Shown here one piece after another: positions 1 to 12,388 of a stretch of 64,000 nt of DNA. Under the pieces are notes generated by a model. That model searched no databases and was not told the DNA's origin. It saw only the letters and a program-made list of their open reading frames with translations. The DNA is taken from positions 434,001-498,000 of the forward strand of contig NZ_JAPDNQ010000002.1 of assembly GCF_025989145.1 (NCBI RefSeq), written 5' to 3'. This DNA comes from Microbacterium sp. SSM24 (GTDB taxonomy: Bacteria; Actinomycetota; Actinomycetes; Actinomycetales; Microbacteriaceae). A program made the translations under genes and the position numbers. Numbering within the stretch: the first letter of the stretch is position 1; every line of letters begins with the position of its first letter.

Positions 1-97
1 CGGGGGGTCGAGGCCGGCGCTGGGGGGGTCTGCTCCTGGTCAGTCACCATTGAATCCTACGGTATGGTCAATCGCGGAAGCGCGGCATCAGCCGCCT

Positions 98-180
98 GCC
101 GGTGTGGCGGAATGGCAGACGCGACCGACTCAAACTCGGTTGCCCGAAAGGGCGTGTGGGTTCGACTCCCACCACCGGCA
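98..180 (+). tRNA. tRNA-Leu (anticodon CAA)
   Basis: Cloverleaf read directly. The acceptor strands GCCGGTG and CACCGGC pair and are followed by discriminator A. The D stem is GCG/CGC, the anticodon stem ACCGA/TCGGT encloses loop CTCAAAC (anticodon CAA, reads UUG), a long class-II variable arm GCCC-GAAA-GGGC is present, and the T arm is GTGGG-TTCGACT-CCCAC. The 3' CCA is not encoded. The tRNA points at the 3' end of the ParA-like gene, with 4 bp between them, and no integrase or att-like repeat is seen around it. TATGGT at 63-68 could be its -10 box, but no convincing -35 is visible. Confidence 0.97.
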
Positions 181-184
181 CTCG

Positions 185-1585
185 TCAGAGGCGATCCGCG
201 ATCGTCGCCGCCGCGGTCAGCCAGGCGTCGCCCGTCTCAGGCGACAGTGCATCGAAGTCGATCGGACCGCCGTCGACGAGAGACGCGTCGAACGGCGCGA
301 TCACGACACCCGAGGTCACCTGCTGGAAATGGCGGGTCAGACGCGCCTCGAGCTTCTTGTCGGGTCGCGACGATGGCGCGGTGAGCACGGTGATCGCGCG
401 GTCGACCTTGTCGCCGAAGCCCTTCTCGCGCAGTCCGTCGAGGAGCCACGCGGCACTGGCGGCCGTGTCCTCCCGCACCGTCGAGACGATGACGAGCTGG
501 TCGGCGGCCGCGACCGAGGCGATCCAGTTGGACGCCCGCATGTTGTTGCCGGTGTCGACGATCATGAGCCGGTAGTAGCGGCGCAGCAGCCCGTGAAGGC
601 GATCGAACGCCACCGCGTCGATGGTGGAGGATGCCGCGGCATCCTCGTCGGAGGCGAGCACGTCGAATCGCGCGTCGACCTGCGTGCGCACGTAGGTGTC
701 GAGGGTCGCGAGACCCGACGCGCTCGGATCGGAGAACCGGTCGAGATCCTCGAGGAGATCGACGGCGGTGCGATGGTGCGGCGCGTTCTGCGCGCGCCAG
801 CCCAGCGTCCCCCGGGTCTCGTTGTTGTCCCACGCGAGCGTCGCGCCACCCCGCAGCGTGCCGAAGGTCGCGGCGAGCAGCAGCGTGCTCGTGGTCTTGT
901 GCGCGCCGCCCTTCGGGTTGAGCACGACGATCGTGCGCGGCGCATCGAGGCGGCGCTGCACGCGCTTCTCGCGGTCGAGCCGCGACTGCTCTCCACGACC
1001 CGGCTGGGGCGAGATCAGGCCTCCGGTCGCCCTGCGGACGGCGGCCTGCCAGCCCTCGGTCGCACGCGGCTTGTCGCCGTCATCGCGGGAGTCGAGCAGG
1101 TCCTGGACGGTCGGCTTGGCGATCTCGCGTGCCGCGGATGACGATGCGCGCGTGAGCGGAGGCTCCGTGGAGCGCGTGGCGGGGGCTTCCTCGACGACGG
1201 ATGTCGCCGCGGGCGCGGGTGCCGGTACAGGTGCGGCGCTGATGCTCACCGGTGCGCTCAGTGGCACGACGCTCAGCGGCTCGGCGGCGGAAGCGGGCTC
1301 GACGCTCGCGGGCTCGGCGGCGGGAGCAGCCGCGGCGGCGGGTGCTGACTCCGCGAAGGTGCCGTCGGGATGCACGATCAGAGGCCAGCGCGAGGACCCT
1401 TCGACCAGGGTCGCGTGAGCCGGCTCGCCCGCGGATGCCGCCAGCAGCCGGATCTCCTCGACGACACGATCGCGCAGCGCGCGGCTGTCGGCAGCGATGA
1501 CCTCTTCGACGTCGGATCCGACGTGAACCTCGGCAACCGTGCTCGACAGGATGTGCACCGTCGCTTCGGGCGTGCGTGTAGTCAT
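185..1585 (-). CDS. MinD/ParA-like P-loop ATPase with long Ala/Pro-rich linker
   Basis: 466-aa protein of the ParA/MinD/SIMIBI ATPase superfamily. An N-terminal block (about 1-75) is followed by a low-complexity Ala/Pro/Ser/Glu linker (about 78-145), a basic region, and the ATPase fold from about 215. The deviant Walker A is KGGAHKTT (about 225-232), in which the usual second-half glycine (KGGxGKT) is a histidine. A Walker B-like stretch IVDTGNN lies at about 342-348, with Asn after Asp-Thr-Gly. I chose the ATG at 1585 because GGAGGA (1589-1594) is well spaced upstream; an in-frame extension to 1771 has no such signal and crosses the neighbouring terminator. Related proteins position chromosomes, plasmids or surface machines, but no ParB or cargo partner is adjacent, so the target is unknown. 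It is convergent with tRNA-Leu. Confidence 0.85.
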   Translation of the reverse strand: MTTRTPEATVHILSSTVAEVHVGSDVEEVIAADSRALRDRVVEEIRLLAASAGEPAHATLVEGSSRWPLIVHPDGTFAESAPAAAAAPAAEPASVEPASAAEPLSVVPLSAPVSISAAPVPAPAPAATSVVEEAPATRSTEPPLTRASSSAAREIAKPTVQDLLDSRDDGDKPRATEGWQAAVRRATGGLISPQPGRGEQSRLDREKRVQRRLDAPRTIVVLNPKGGAHKTTSTLLLAATFGTLRGGATLAWDNNETRGTLGWRAQNAPHHRTAVDLLEDLDRFSDPSASGLATLDTYVRTQVDARFDVLASDEDAAASSTIDAVAFDRLHGLLRRYYRLMIVDTGNNMRASNWIASVAAADQLVIVSTVREDTAASAAWLLDGLREKGFGDKVDRAITVLTAPSSRPDKKLEARLTRHFQQVTSGVVIAPFDASLVDGGPIDFDALSPETGDAWLTAAATIADRL

Positions 1586-1680
1586 GGTTCCTCCTGCGCG
1601 GTGGGCCTGAGCGCGAGACAACGCTAGCCGACACGGCGCGCGGTGCGGCCGAGGCGTGCCGAGTCCGTGTGCACGCGCAG

Positions 1681-1715
1681 AAGAGCGGATGCCCCGTGCC
1701 GAGGCATCCGCTCTT
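1681..1715 (-). terminator. Hairpin terminator after the SHOCT gene
   Basis: A perfect 13-bp inverted repeat (1681-1693 with 1703-1715, 9-nt loop) starts 9 bp beyond the stop codon of the leftward SHOCT gene. There is no T-run on either side, as is common for actinobacterial I-shaped terminators. The stem contains GGATGCC. Confidence 0.75.
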
Positions 1716-1724
1716 CTGCGTCGT

Positions 1725-2102
1725 TCAGGCGCCGAAGTACTGGTTCCCGAGCGCCTTGCTCTTGAGGGCATCGAACTCGCCCTGCGAGATCGAACCCGCG
1801 TCGAGGAGAGCCTTCGCCTTGGCGATGTCGTCGGCGGGGCTCGCGGAGGCCGCCGGCTTGTAGTCGTCGACCTCGGGGGCGCCGGCGTAGCGCGCCCGCG
1901 CCCGCTGCGCCATGCCGGATCCGCGGGCGATCACGTAGATGAGCGCCGTGAGGAACGGAATGAAGACCAGGGCGATGATCCACAGCGCCTTGAACCATCC
2001 GTTGAGCTTCTCGTCACGGAACAGGTCGGTGATGATGACGACCACCACGTAGATGTAGGCGGTGAACCAGAAGATCCACAGCAGCCACCAGAAGAAATCC
2101 AT
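1725..2102 (-). CDS. SHOCT-domain membrane protein with PLDc_N-like N-terminus
   Basis: 125-aa protein. The first 60 residues are two hydrophobic helices joined by a short charged loop (aromatic-rich FFWWLLWIFW start, second helix ALVFIPFLTALIYVIA), resembling the PLDc_N/phospholipase-D-nuclease N-terminal membrane module. The last 30 residues match the SHOCT pattern (DDIAKAKALLDAGSIS..EFDALKSKAL), a short oligomerisation motif often placed at protein ends. The ATG at 2102 follows GGAG at 2111-2114. A duplicated copy of the pyk terminator lies only 25 bp upstream of the start codon on the same strand, so transcription must begin very close to the gene or read through that hairpin. Function unknown; membrane anchoring is inferred. 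Confidence 0.8.
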   Translation of the reverse strand: MDFFWWLLWIFWFTAYIYVVVVIITDLFRDEKLNGWFKALWIIALVFIPFLTALIYVIARGSGMAQRARARYAGAPEVDDYKPAASASPADDIAKAKALLDAGSISQGEFDALKSKALGNQYFGA

Positions 2103-2121
2103 GCGAGGGCCTCCAGTCACA

Positions 2122-2236
2122 GAAACGACAACGGTCGCGCTCAGCATAGTGAGCGCGACCGTCGTACCGGTGGAACCGGAGGTCAGATTTCCTTCGACTT
2201 GTAGATCGGCGCCTTGCCGTGGACGGCGTCGCCGAC
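2122..2236. repeat. Left copy of 115-bp direct repeat (duplicated pyk 3' end and terminator)
   Basis: Matches 2917-3031 at 114 of 115 positions; the only difference is A at 2130 against G at 2925. It carries the last 17 codons of pyk with its stop codon and the downstream hairpin. The match stops abruptly at 2236/3031: beyond it, one copy continues into pyk and the other into foreign sequence. This copy no longer belongs to a complete pyk gene, so it is either the displaced original 3' end or the far attachment site of an inserted segment. Confidence 0.95.
2128..2165 (-). terminator. Displaced copy of the pyk terminator
   Basis: Second copy of the pyk hairpin (2128-2143 with 2150-2165, 6-nt loop). 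A2130 faces C2163, leaving one mismatch three pairs from the base of an otherwise complete 16-bp stem. It sits between the inserted segment and the SHOCT gene and would insulate or attenuate leftward transcription into that gene. Confidence 0.6.
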
Positions 2237-2323
2237 GATCGGATCATGGCGGTGATCGCTTGACACGTGAACACCGCTCGCAGATGATTGCAAACTGTCC
2301 CCCCGACTATCTAGGGGATTCTC

Positions 2324-2386
2324 ATGCTCGAACTCCGCCGAATTGTTGTGCCCACCGCGATCCTGGCTCTCTCGCTCAACACGTGA
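2324..2386 (+). CDS. Possible 20-aa leader peptide, or severed signal peptide
   Basis: ATG at 2324 preceded by AGGGGA with 5-6 nt spacing. It encodes 20 residues beginning MLELRRIVVP and continuing with a hydrophobic TAILALSL stretch, then stops in a GTGA that overlaps the GTG start of the next ORF (2383). The composition (basic start, hydrophobic core) is that of a signal-peptide N-terminus. Two readings are possible: a translated leader coupled to the downstream gene, or a secreted protein whose signal peptide was separated by a frameshift. Nothing outside this segment supports either. Confidence 0.3.
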   Translation: MLELRRIVVPTAILALSLNT

Positions 2387-2898
2387 ACACTCCCGCACCG
2401 GCTCTCGGGGCCCAGCGTCGATTTCTCGTCCGGCTCTCCGGGATTGAGAAGTCTCAGCGTCGACGCGACATCATCTGCACAGCGATCGAATTCAGCGGCG
2501 AAGAGGTCGTTCTCTTCGGGGGCGCGTCAGGCGCGCGCCGAACGCTTGCGCTAGGCAGCTCAGATGCTCTCATGCAGGAGGCGCTTCAAACCATGTGGAA
2601 CATGCCGCTCGATCCTCCAGACGGCCTTGCGGACCGCTATCCATCGCAACTCGACTTGGCAGGCTGCTGGGCGGAGCTTCACTACGATCTCGGGCGCACA
2701 AACTACCTGGACGAGATCGACAGTTCGATCAGATACGACGAGATCCGTCTCGTCGACGGATCTGGCGTGGTCTCAGCGAGTAGCGTCGCACGGAAGAAGA
2801 GCGGCGTTGTCCGTGTTGTGCTCGATCGAGGCGAAGCCCCGATCCACGTCGCCGATGAGCTCAGCGCAATGCTCGACCGCGCACCCGCCCAAACCTGA
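2383..2898 (+). CDS. Hypothetical protein, cargo of the pyk-linked insertion
   Basis: 171-aa ORF from a GTG that overlaps the stop of the short upstream ORF (GTGA). The protein has a basic start (QRRFLVRLSGIEKSQRRRD), a beta-rich segment (EEVVLFGGASGARRTLALG), a Trp-containing middle (QTMWNMPLD, GCWAELHYDLG) and an acidic/basic tail ending SAMLDRAPAQT. No signal peptide, membrane helix, metal-binding cluster or known catalytic motif is visible, and I recognise no family. No independent Shine-Dalgarno precedes the GTG; ATG at 2572 is an alternative start. It is the only sizeable ORF in the inserted segment and is opposite in strand to pyk and the SHOCT gene, which suggests that it travelled with the insertion. 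Confidence 0.5.
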   Translation: MNTPAPALGAQRRFLVRLSGIEKSQRRRDIICTAIEFSGEEVVLFGGASGARRTLALGSSDALMQEALQTMWNMPLDPPDGLADRYPSQLDLAGCWAELHYDLGRTNYLDEIDSSIRYDEIRLVDGSGVVSASSVARKKSGVVRVVLDRGEAPIHVADELSAMLDRAPAQT

Positions 2899-2916
2899 TC
2901 CCGCCGTCGCAGTGCG

Positions 2917-3031
2917 GAAACGACGACGGTCGCGCTCAGCATAGTGAGCGCGACCGTCGTACCGGTGGAACCGGAGGTCAGATTTCCTTCGACTTGTAGA
3001 TCGGCGCCTTGCCGTGGACGGCGTCGCCGAC
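2917..3031. repeat. Right copy of 115-bp direct repeat (functional pyk 3' end)
   Basis: Contains the intact 3' end of pyk (17 codons plus TGA at 2978-2980) and its terminator. It is 114/115 identical to 2122-2236. Its hairpin is perfect whereas the left copy has one mismatch, so selection appears to act on, or divergence to be lower in, the copy attached to the gene. Confidence 0.95.
2923..2960 (-). terminator. pyk terminator
   Basis: Perfect 16-bp stem (2923-2938 with 2945-2960), 6-nt loop, 17 bp past the pyk stop codon. No U-tract follows. Confidence 0.8.
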
Positions 3032-4429
3032 CTTGTGGATGCGGATGTCGTTGGTCGAGCCGATGATCCCGGGAGGCGAGCCCGAGATCACGACGACCTT
3101 GTCGCCGACCTTCGCGAGGTCGTTCGCCAGGAGATAGTCGTCGACCTGGATGAACATGCGGTCGGTGTGCGCGACGTGCTCGACGAGCGTCGACTTCACT
3201 CCCCAGGTCAGCGCCATGCGGCGACGGATCGCCGGCTCGGGGGTGAACCCGATCATGGGGATGCGCGGACGCAGCCGCGACATGCGTCGTGCGGTGTCGC
3301 CCGACTCGGTGAAGATGCACAGGTACTTCGCGTCGACGAACTCGGCGACCTCGAGCGCCGCGAGAGTGATGGCGCCACCCTGCGTGCGGGGCTTCGTGGT
3401 CAGCGGCTGGATCCGCTCCAGGCCGTGCTCCTCGGTGGAGTCGATGATGCGGGCCATCGTCTCGACGACGCCCACGGGGTACTTGCCCACGCTGGTCTCG
3501 CCGGAGAGCATGACCGCGTCAGCGCCGTCGAGGACGGCGTTGGCGACGTCGCTCGTCTCGGCGCGCGTGGGCACCGGGTTCTCGATCATGGACTCGAGCA
3601 TCTGGGTCGCGACGATCACGGGCTTGGCCATGCGGCGGCACAGCTCGACGGCGCGCTTCTGGACGATCGGGACGGCCTCGAGCGGGAGCTCCACGCCGAG
3701 GTCGCCGCGGGCGACCATGATGCCGTCGAACGCGTCGATGATCTCTTCGAGGTTGTCGACGGCCTGCGGCTTCTCGATCTTCGCGATGACCGGCAGATGG
3801 CGTCCTTCCTCGGCCATGATGACGTGCACGCGCTGCACGTCCTTCGCGTCGCGGACGAACGAGAGGGCGATGATGTCGGCGCCGGCGCGAAGGCCCCAGC
3901 GCAGGTCGGCCTCGTCCTTCTCCGAGAGCGCGGGGACGTTGACCGCCACGCCGGGGAGGTTGATGCCCTTGTTGTTGGACACCGGGCCGCCCACGATGAC
4001 CTTCGTGGTGACGACGGTCCCGTCGGTCTCGACGACCTCGACGCGCACCTTGCCGTCGTCGATGAGGAGGAAGTCCCCCGCCTTGACGTCGTTGGGGAGG
4101 CCCTTGAACGTGGTGCCGACGATCTCCTTCGTGCCGAGGATGTCGTCGGTGGTGATCTTGAAGATGTCGCCGACGGCGAGCTCGTGGGGTCCGTTCTCGA
4201 ACTTGCCCAGGCGGATCTTCGGACCCTGGAGGTCGACGAGGACGGCGACGGGACGGCCCGCGTCGTCGGCGGCCTTGCGCACATTGGCGAAGTTGTTGTC
4301 GTGGACCGAGTAGTCGCCGTGGCTCAGATTGAAGCGGGCGACGTCGACGCCCGCATCGATGATCGCGCGAACGCTCTCAAACGTTGAGGTGGCGGGACCA
4401 AGGGTTGCGACGATTTTGGCGCGTCTCAT
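2978..4429 (-). CDS. pyk: Pyruvate kinase
   Basis: 483 aa, normal length for bacterial pyruvate kinase, which transfers phosphate from phosphoenolpyruvate to ADP in the last step of glycolysis. Visible signatures: start RRAKIVATLGPAT, RFNLSHGD (substrate-site Arg), KIEKPQAVDNL with the catalytic Lys, the metal-binding MVARGDLGVELP, and KPVIVATQMLESM. The allosteric C-terminal domain is complete and ends SKEI. ATG at 4429 is the natural start; GGAG lies 13 nt upstream, so the ribosome site is weak. It follows gltD by 48 bp, and a -10-like TAGGCT overlaps the gltD stop codon. Its last 17 codons are duplicated 795 bp further left. Confidence 0.98.
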   Translation of the reverse strand: MRRAKIVATLGPATSTFESVRAIIDAGVDVARFNLSHGDYSVHDNNFANVRKAADDAGRPVAVLVDLQGPKIRLGKFENGPHELAVGDIFKITTDDILGTKEIVGTTFKGLPNDVKAGDFLLIDDGKVRVEVVETDGTVVTTKVIVGGPVSNNKGINLPGVAVNVPALSEKDEADLRWGLRAGADIIALSFVRDAKDVQRVHVIMAEEGRHLPVIAKIEKPQAVDNLEEIIDAFDGIMVARGDLGVELPLEAVPIVQKRAVELCRRMAKPVIVATQMLESMIENPVPTRAETSDVANAVLDGADAVMLSGETSVGKYPVGVVETMARIIDSTEEHGLERIQPLTTKPRTQGGAITLAALEVAEFVDAKYLCIFTESGDTARRMSRLRPRIPMIGFTPEPAIRRRMALTWGVKSTLVEHVAHTDRMFIQVDDYLLANDLAKVGDKVVVISGSPPGIIGSTNDIRIHKVGDAVHGKAPIYKSKEI

Positions 4430-4474
4430 CCGTGTGTTTTCTCCGGGTGTTTTCGAGGGCGAATGCCGTATGCC

Positions 4475-4480
4475 AGCCTA
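4475..4480 (-). promoter_or_regulatory. Candidate -10 box for pyk inside gltD stop codon
   Basis: TAGGCT read leftward; its TAG is the stop codon of gltD. It would start transcription roughly 40 nt before the pyk ATG. No clear -35 is seen. Confidence 0.35.
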
Positions 4481-5936
4481 CGCGGGCTGCAGGCCGATCG
4501 CGACATCGGTCGGGCGGACGGGGGCGGGCAGCTGCGTCTCCCCCATGAGGTAGGCGTCGACGCTCGCGGCGGCCGCGCGGCCCTCCGCGATCGCCCACAC
4601 GATCAGGGACTGGCCGCGACCGGCGTCGCCGGCCACGAACACGCCCGGCGCGGTGGTCTGGTAGTCGTTCTCGCGCTGCACGCTGCCCGTTCCGGTGAAC
4701 TGCGCACCCAACTGCTCCTCGAGCAGCTGGCGCTCCGGGCCCGTGAAGCCCATCGCGATGAGGACGAGGTCCGCCGGGATCTCGCGCTCGGTTCCGCTCT
4801 TGGGAACGCGGCGGCCGTCCACGAACTCGGTCTCGGCCACGCGCAGCGCGCGCACCTCCCCGGCCTCGTTCGCGAGGAACTCGACCGTGCTGGCCAGGTA
4901 CGACCGCTCGCCGCCTTCCTCATGGGCGGACTGCACCTCGAAGAGCGTCGGCGACATCGGCCACGGCTGGTGCTCCGGGCGCTCGCCCGGAGGACGCCGC
5001 CCGATGGCGAGGTTCGTGACGCTGAGCGCGCCGTGACGGTGCGCGGTGCCGATGCAGTCGGCGCCTGTGTCACCGCCGCCGATGACGATGACGTGCTTGC
5101 CCTCGGCCGAGATCTGGTTGGGCACCGCGTCCCCGGCGACCGCCTTGTTCGACTCGACGAGGTACTCCATCGCGAAGTGCACGCCGGCCAGGTCGCGCCC
5201 GGGGATCGCGAGCTCACGGGGAACCGTGGACCCCGTCGCGATCACGACCGCGTCGTAGCGCGCCCGCAGGTCGCTCCACGAGATGTCCTTGCCGATCTCG
5301 ACCCCGGCACGGAACCGCGTGCCCTCGTCGCGCATCTGGCGAAGGCGGGACTCGAGGTGCTTCTTCTCCATCTTGAAGTCCGGGATGCCGTACCGCAGCA
5401 GACCGCCGATGCGGTCGTCGCGCTCGAACACGGCGACGGTGTGGCCAGCGCGGGTGAGCTGCTGAGCGGCAGCGAGTCCCGCGGGACCGGATCCGACGAC
5501 GGCGACCGTCTTGCCGGTGAGGCGCCCGGGGGGCTCGGCCTCGATCCAGCCGTGGGAGAACGCCTCGTCGACGATCGAGACCTCGATCTGCTTGATCGTG
5601 ACCGCGGGCTGGTTGATGCCGAGCACGCACGAGCTCTCGCACGGTGCGGGGCAGAGCCGGCCCGTGAACTCCGGGAAGTTGTTCGTCGCGTGCAGACGCT
5701 CGCTCGCCGAGCGGCCCTCGCCGCGCCAGGTGAGGTCGTTCCACTCCGGGATGAGGTTCCCGAGCGGGCAGCCCTTGTGGCAGAACGGCACACCGCAGTC
5801 CATGCAGCGACCGGCCTGCCGACGCAGGACGGCGGAGTCGCCCGGCTCGTAGACCTCTTTCCAGTCCATGATGCGCACCGGCACCGGCCGCCGCGCGGGC
5901 AGCTCTCGCTCGGTGACCTTCAGAAAGCCTTTCGGG

Positions 5937-5944
<8 letters not shown>
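4478..5944 (-). CDS. gltD: Glutamate synthase (NADPH), small subunit
   Basis: 488 aa. It delivers electrons from NADPH through FAD and Fe-S clusters to GltB for the conversion of 2-oxoglutarate and glutamine to two glutamates. Two N-terminal cysteine clusters are visible (Cys47, 50, 55, 59 in [13 protein letters not shown] and Cys98, 102, 106 in CPAPCESSC), followed by the FAD dinucleotide fold [11 protein letters not shown] at about 151 and the NADPH fold [10 protein letters not shown] at about 290. A closing FAD motif ends near [13 protein letters not shown]. The GTG start at 5944 overlaps the end of gltB by 8 bp, so the two subunits are translationally coupled. Confidence 0.98.
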
Positions 5945-10499
<4,555 letters not shown>

Positions 10500-10565
10500 G
10501 CCTACCGTCCTCACGTTGATACTCAAAATGGGACGACGTCGGCCCGGGGGCGCGCGCGGAGCGCG

Positions 10566-11537
10566 CTATTTCGTGGCGGGAGTGCTTGTGGCGCTGGCCT
10601 CGTCGACTTCGGACGTCGGGGGTTCGCTGACGTCGACGAAGTCGTCGGTGTCCTGCGATTGTACAGCCTGTCCGGCCTTCCACTCGCGTCCGGACACATA
10701 GGGTGAAGGCTCGAATCCGGGGTGGCGGCGCTTCTGCACGAAGAAGATGACCAGACCGACGGCGACACCCACGATCGCGGCCCACACGTTGGTGCGCAGT
10801 CCCAGGATGATCTCGCTCGGGTCGATGCGGATCGACTCCCACACGATGCGGCCCGCGCTGTACCAGACGAGGTACAGGCCGAAGAGGCGGCCCCACTGCA
10901 GACGGAACTGCTTGCCGGCCCACAGCAGGAAGACGACGCCCAGCAGGTTCCAGATCACCTCGTAGAGGAACGTGGGGTGGAAGAGCGTGCCCTCGGGCAG
11001 GCCGACGGGCCACGCCGGGTTCGGGTAGTCGATCTCCAGGCCCCACGGCAGGTCTGTCGGGAGGCCGTAGAGCTCCTGGTTGAACCAGTTCCCGAATCGA
11101 CCCACCGCCTGCGCGAGGAGCAGGCCGGGAGCGAGGGCGTCGGCGAAGGTCCAGAACCGGATGCCGGTCCACTTGCAGCCGAGCCACGCACCGACCGCGC
11201 CGCCGATGAGGGCGCCGTAGATCGCGATCCCGCCCTCCCAGATGAACAGCGCGGACAGCGGGTTCGCGCCCGGCCCGAAGTAGAAGTCCCAGTGGGTGAC
11301 CACGTGGTAGATGCGCGCGCCGATGATCGCGAGCGGCACGGCCAGCAGCGCGATGTCGATCACGACCCACGGCTCCGCGCCGCGCTTCGTCAGCCGGTGG
11401 TTCGTGAGCAGCACAGCGAAGATGATGCCCAGGATGATGCACAGCGCGTAGAAGTGGATGGTGAGCGGTCCGAGCGGGAACGAGCTGACCGACGGGCTCG
11501 GAATGCTGGTGAGGACGCTCGCGGCGGCGGAGATCAT
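10566..11537 (-). CDS. lgt: Prolipoprotein diacylglyceryl transferase
   Basis: 323-aa integral membrane enzyme that transfers diacylglycerol from phosphatidylglycerol to the lipobox cysteine of prelipoproteins. At least seven hydrophobic segments are visible, and the Lgt signature GRFGNWFNQE lies at 146-155. A soluble acidic tail of about 60 residues after the last helix (from about KRRHPGFEP) is longer than in E. coli Lgt and rich in Ser/Thr/Asp. It is downstream of trpA, as in many actinobacteria, but 56 bp separate them and carry their own -10-like TAGACT. Confidence 0.97.
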   Translation of the reverse strand: MISAAASVLTSIPSPSVSSFPLGPLTIHFYALCIILGIIFAVLLTNHRLTKRGAEPWVVIDIALLAVPLAIIGARIYHVVTHWDFYFGPGANPLSALFIWEGGIAIYGALIGGAVGAWLGCKWTGIRFWTFADALAPGLLLAQAVGRFGNWFNQELYGLPTDLPWGLEIDYPNPAWPVGLPEGTLFHPTFLYEVIWNLLGVVFLLWAGKQFRLQWGRLFGLYLVWYSAGRIVWESIRIDPSEIILGLRTNVWAAIVGVAVGLVIFFVQKRRHPGFEPSPYVSGREWKAGQAVQSQDTDDFVDVSEPPTSEVDEASATSTPATK

Positions 11538-11590
11538 GTGCGATCGATTCCTTGGCTGTTCGGGGGTGCCGGCGGCGAGCCGACGGAAGA

Positions 11591-11596
11591 AGTCTA
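11591..11596 (-). promoter_or_regulatory. Candidate -10 box for lgt inside trpA stop codon
   Basis: TAGACT on the - strand, whose first three bases are the TAG stop of trpA. It predicts a leader of about 45 nt before lgt. No matching -35 hexamer is visible. Confidence 0.4.
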
Positions 11597-12388
11597 GTTC
11601 GCGGTGCGCGCGGTGCCGGCGGCGAGAGCGCGCGCGGACGCCGCCAGGCCCTCGAGGCCGCCGTCACGCAGTGCGCGCACCAGCGCGGTGCCGACGATCG
11701 CGCCATCGGCGTACTCGAGCACGCCGGCGACCTGCTCGGCGGTCGAGATGCCGATGCCGACGCACGCGTTCTCGACCCCGTGCGCGCGCAGGCGCGTCAC
11801 GAGGGTGCGGGCTGCGGCATCCAGCTGCGCCCTCTCCCCCGTGATCCCCATGGTCGAGACGGTGTAGACGAATCCGGTGGACGATGCCGCGATGAGCGCG
11901 AGACGCTCGTCGGTCGACGTCGGCGCCGCGAGGAACACGCGATCGAGGCCCGTGCGCTCACTCGCGGCGATCCACTCGGATGCCGCATCGGGGGTGATGT
12001 CGGGCGTGATGAGCCCTGCACCGCCGGCCGCGAGGAGATCATCGGCGTAGCGGTCGACTCCGTACTGCAGCACGGGGTTCCAGTAGGTCATGACGAGAAC
12101 GGGCACATCCACGCGGCGGGTGATCTCGGCGACCGCTGTGAAGGTGTCGCGCAGCCGGAAACCGCCCGCGAGCGCGGCCTGCGTGGCCTCCTGGATGACC
12201 GTTCCGTCCATCACGGGATCCGAGTAGGGCGGACCGAGCTCGAGGATGTCGGCGCCGTTCTCGGCGAGGGCGACGGCGGCGTCGATGCTGCCCTGCAGGT
12301 CGGGGAATCCGAGCGGCAGGTAGCCGACGAAGGCTCCGCGGCCCTCGGCTCGTGCCGCGCCGATCGCGGCGGCGACGCGCGAGGTCAC
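11594..12388 (-). CDS. trpA: Tryptophan synthase alpha subunit
   Basis: 264 aa. It cleaves indole-3-glycerol phosphate to indole and glyceraldehyde-3-phosphate and passes indole to TrpB through a tunnel. The catalytic acids are visible as Glu50 and Asp61 in [13 protein letters not shown]. The TIM-barrel phosphate-binding end GIGIST...GAIVGTALV is intact. The GTG start at 12388 forms a GTGA overlap with the trpB stop. Without this choice the frame runs on into trpB antisense-like sequence. Confidence 0.97.
   Translation of the reverse strand: MTSRVAAAIGAARAEGRGAFVGYLPLGFPDLQGSIDAAVALAENGADILELGPPYSDPVMDGTVIQEATQAALAGGFRLRDTFTAVAEITRRVDVPVLVMTYWNPVLQYGVDRYADDLLAAGGAGLITPDITPDAASEWIAASERTGLDRVFLAAPTSTDERLALIAASSTGFVYTVSTMGITGERAQLDAAARTLVTRLRAHGVENACVGIGISTAEQVAGVLEYADGAIVGTALVRALRDGGLEGLAASARALAAGTARTAN

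Larger units (their letters stand above)
2237..2916. mobile_element. 680-bp inserted segment between pyk-derived direct repeats
   Basis: Unique sequence bounded by the 115-bp repeats at 2122-2236 and 2917-3031. It holds one short ORF and one 171-aa ORF on the + strand, opposite to almost every neighbour for 10 kb, and is visibly less GC-rich than its flanks. A 12-bp direct repeat acacgtgaacac occurs at 2263-2274 and 2379-2390. No integrase, transposase or terminal inverted repeat is present. The arrangement resembles site-specific integration into a gene 3' end where the incoming copy restores the gene, but without a recombinase it may be a remnant or the product of illegitimate recombination. 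Confidence 0.45.

Noticed and set aside
98..180. tRNA-Leu as an integration site
   Set aside because: No integrase and no repeat of the tRNA 3' end nearby; the adjacent genes look chromosomal.
2183..2398. 71-aa leftward ORF ending with the pyk C-terminus
   Set aside because: A chimera formed when insert sequence reads into the duplicated last 17 codons of pyk; no ribosome site and no independent content.
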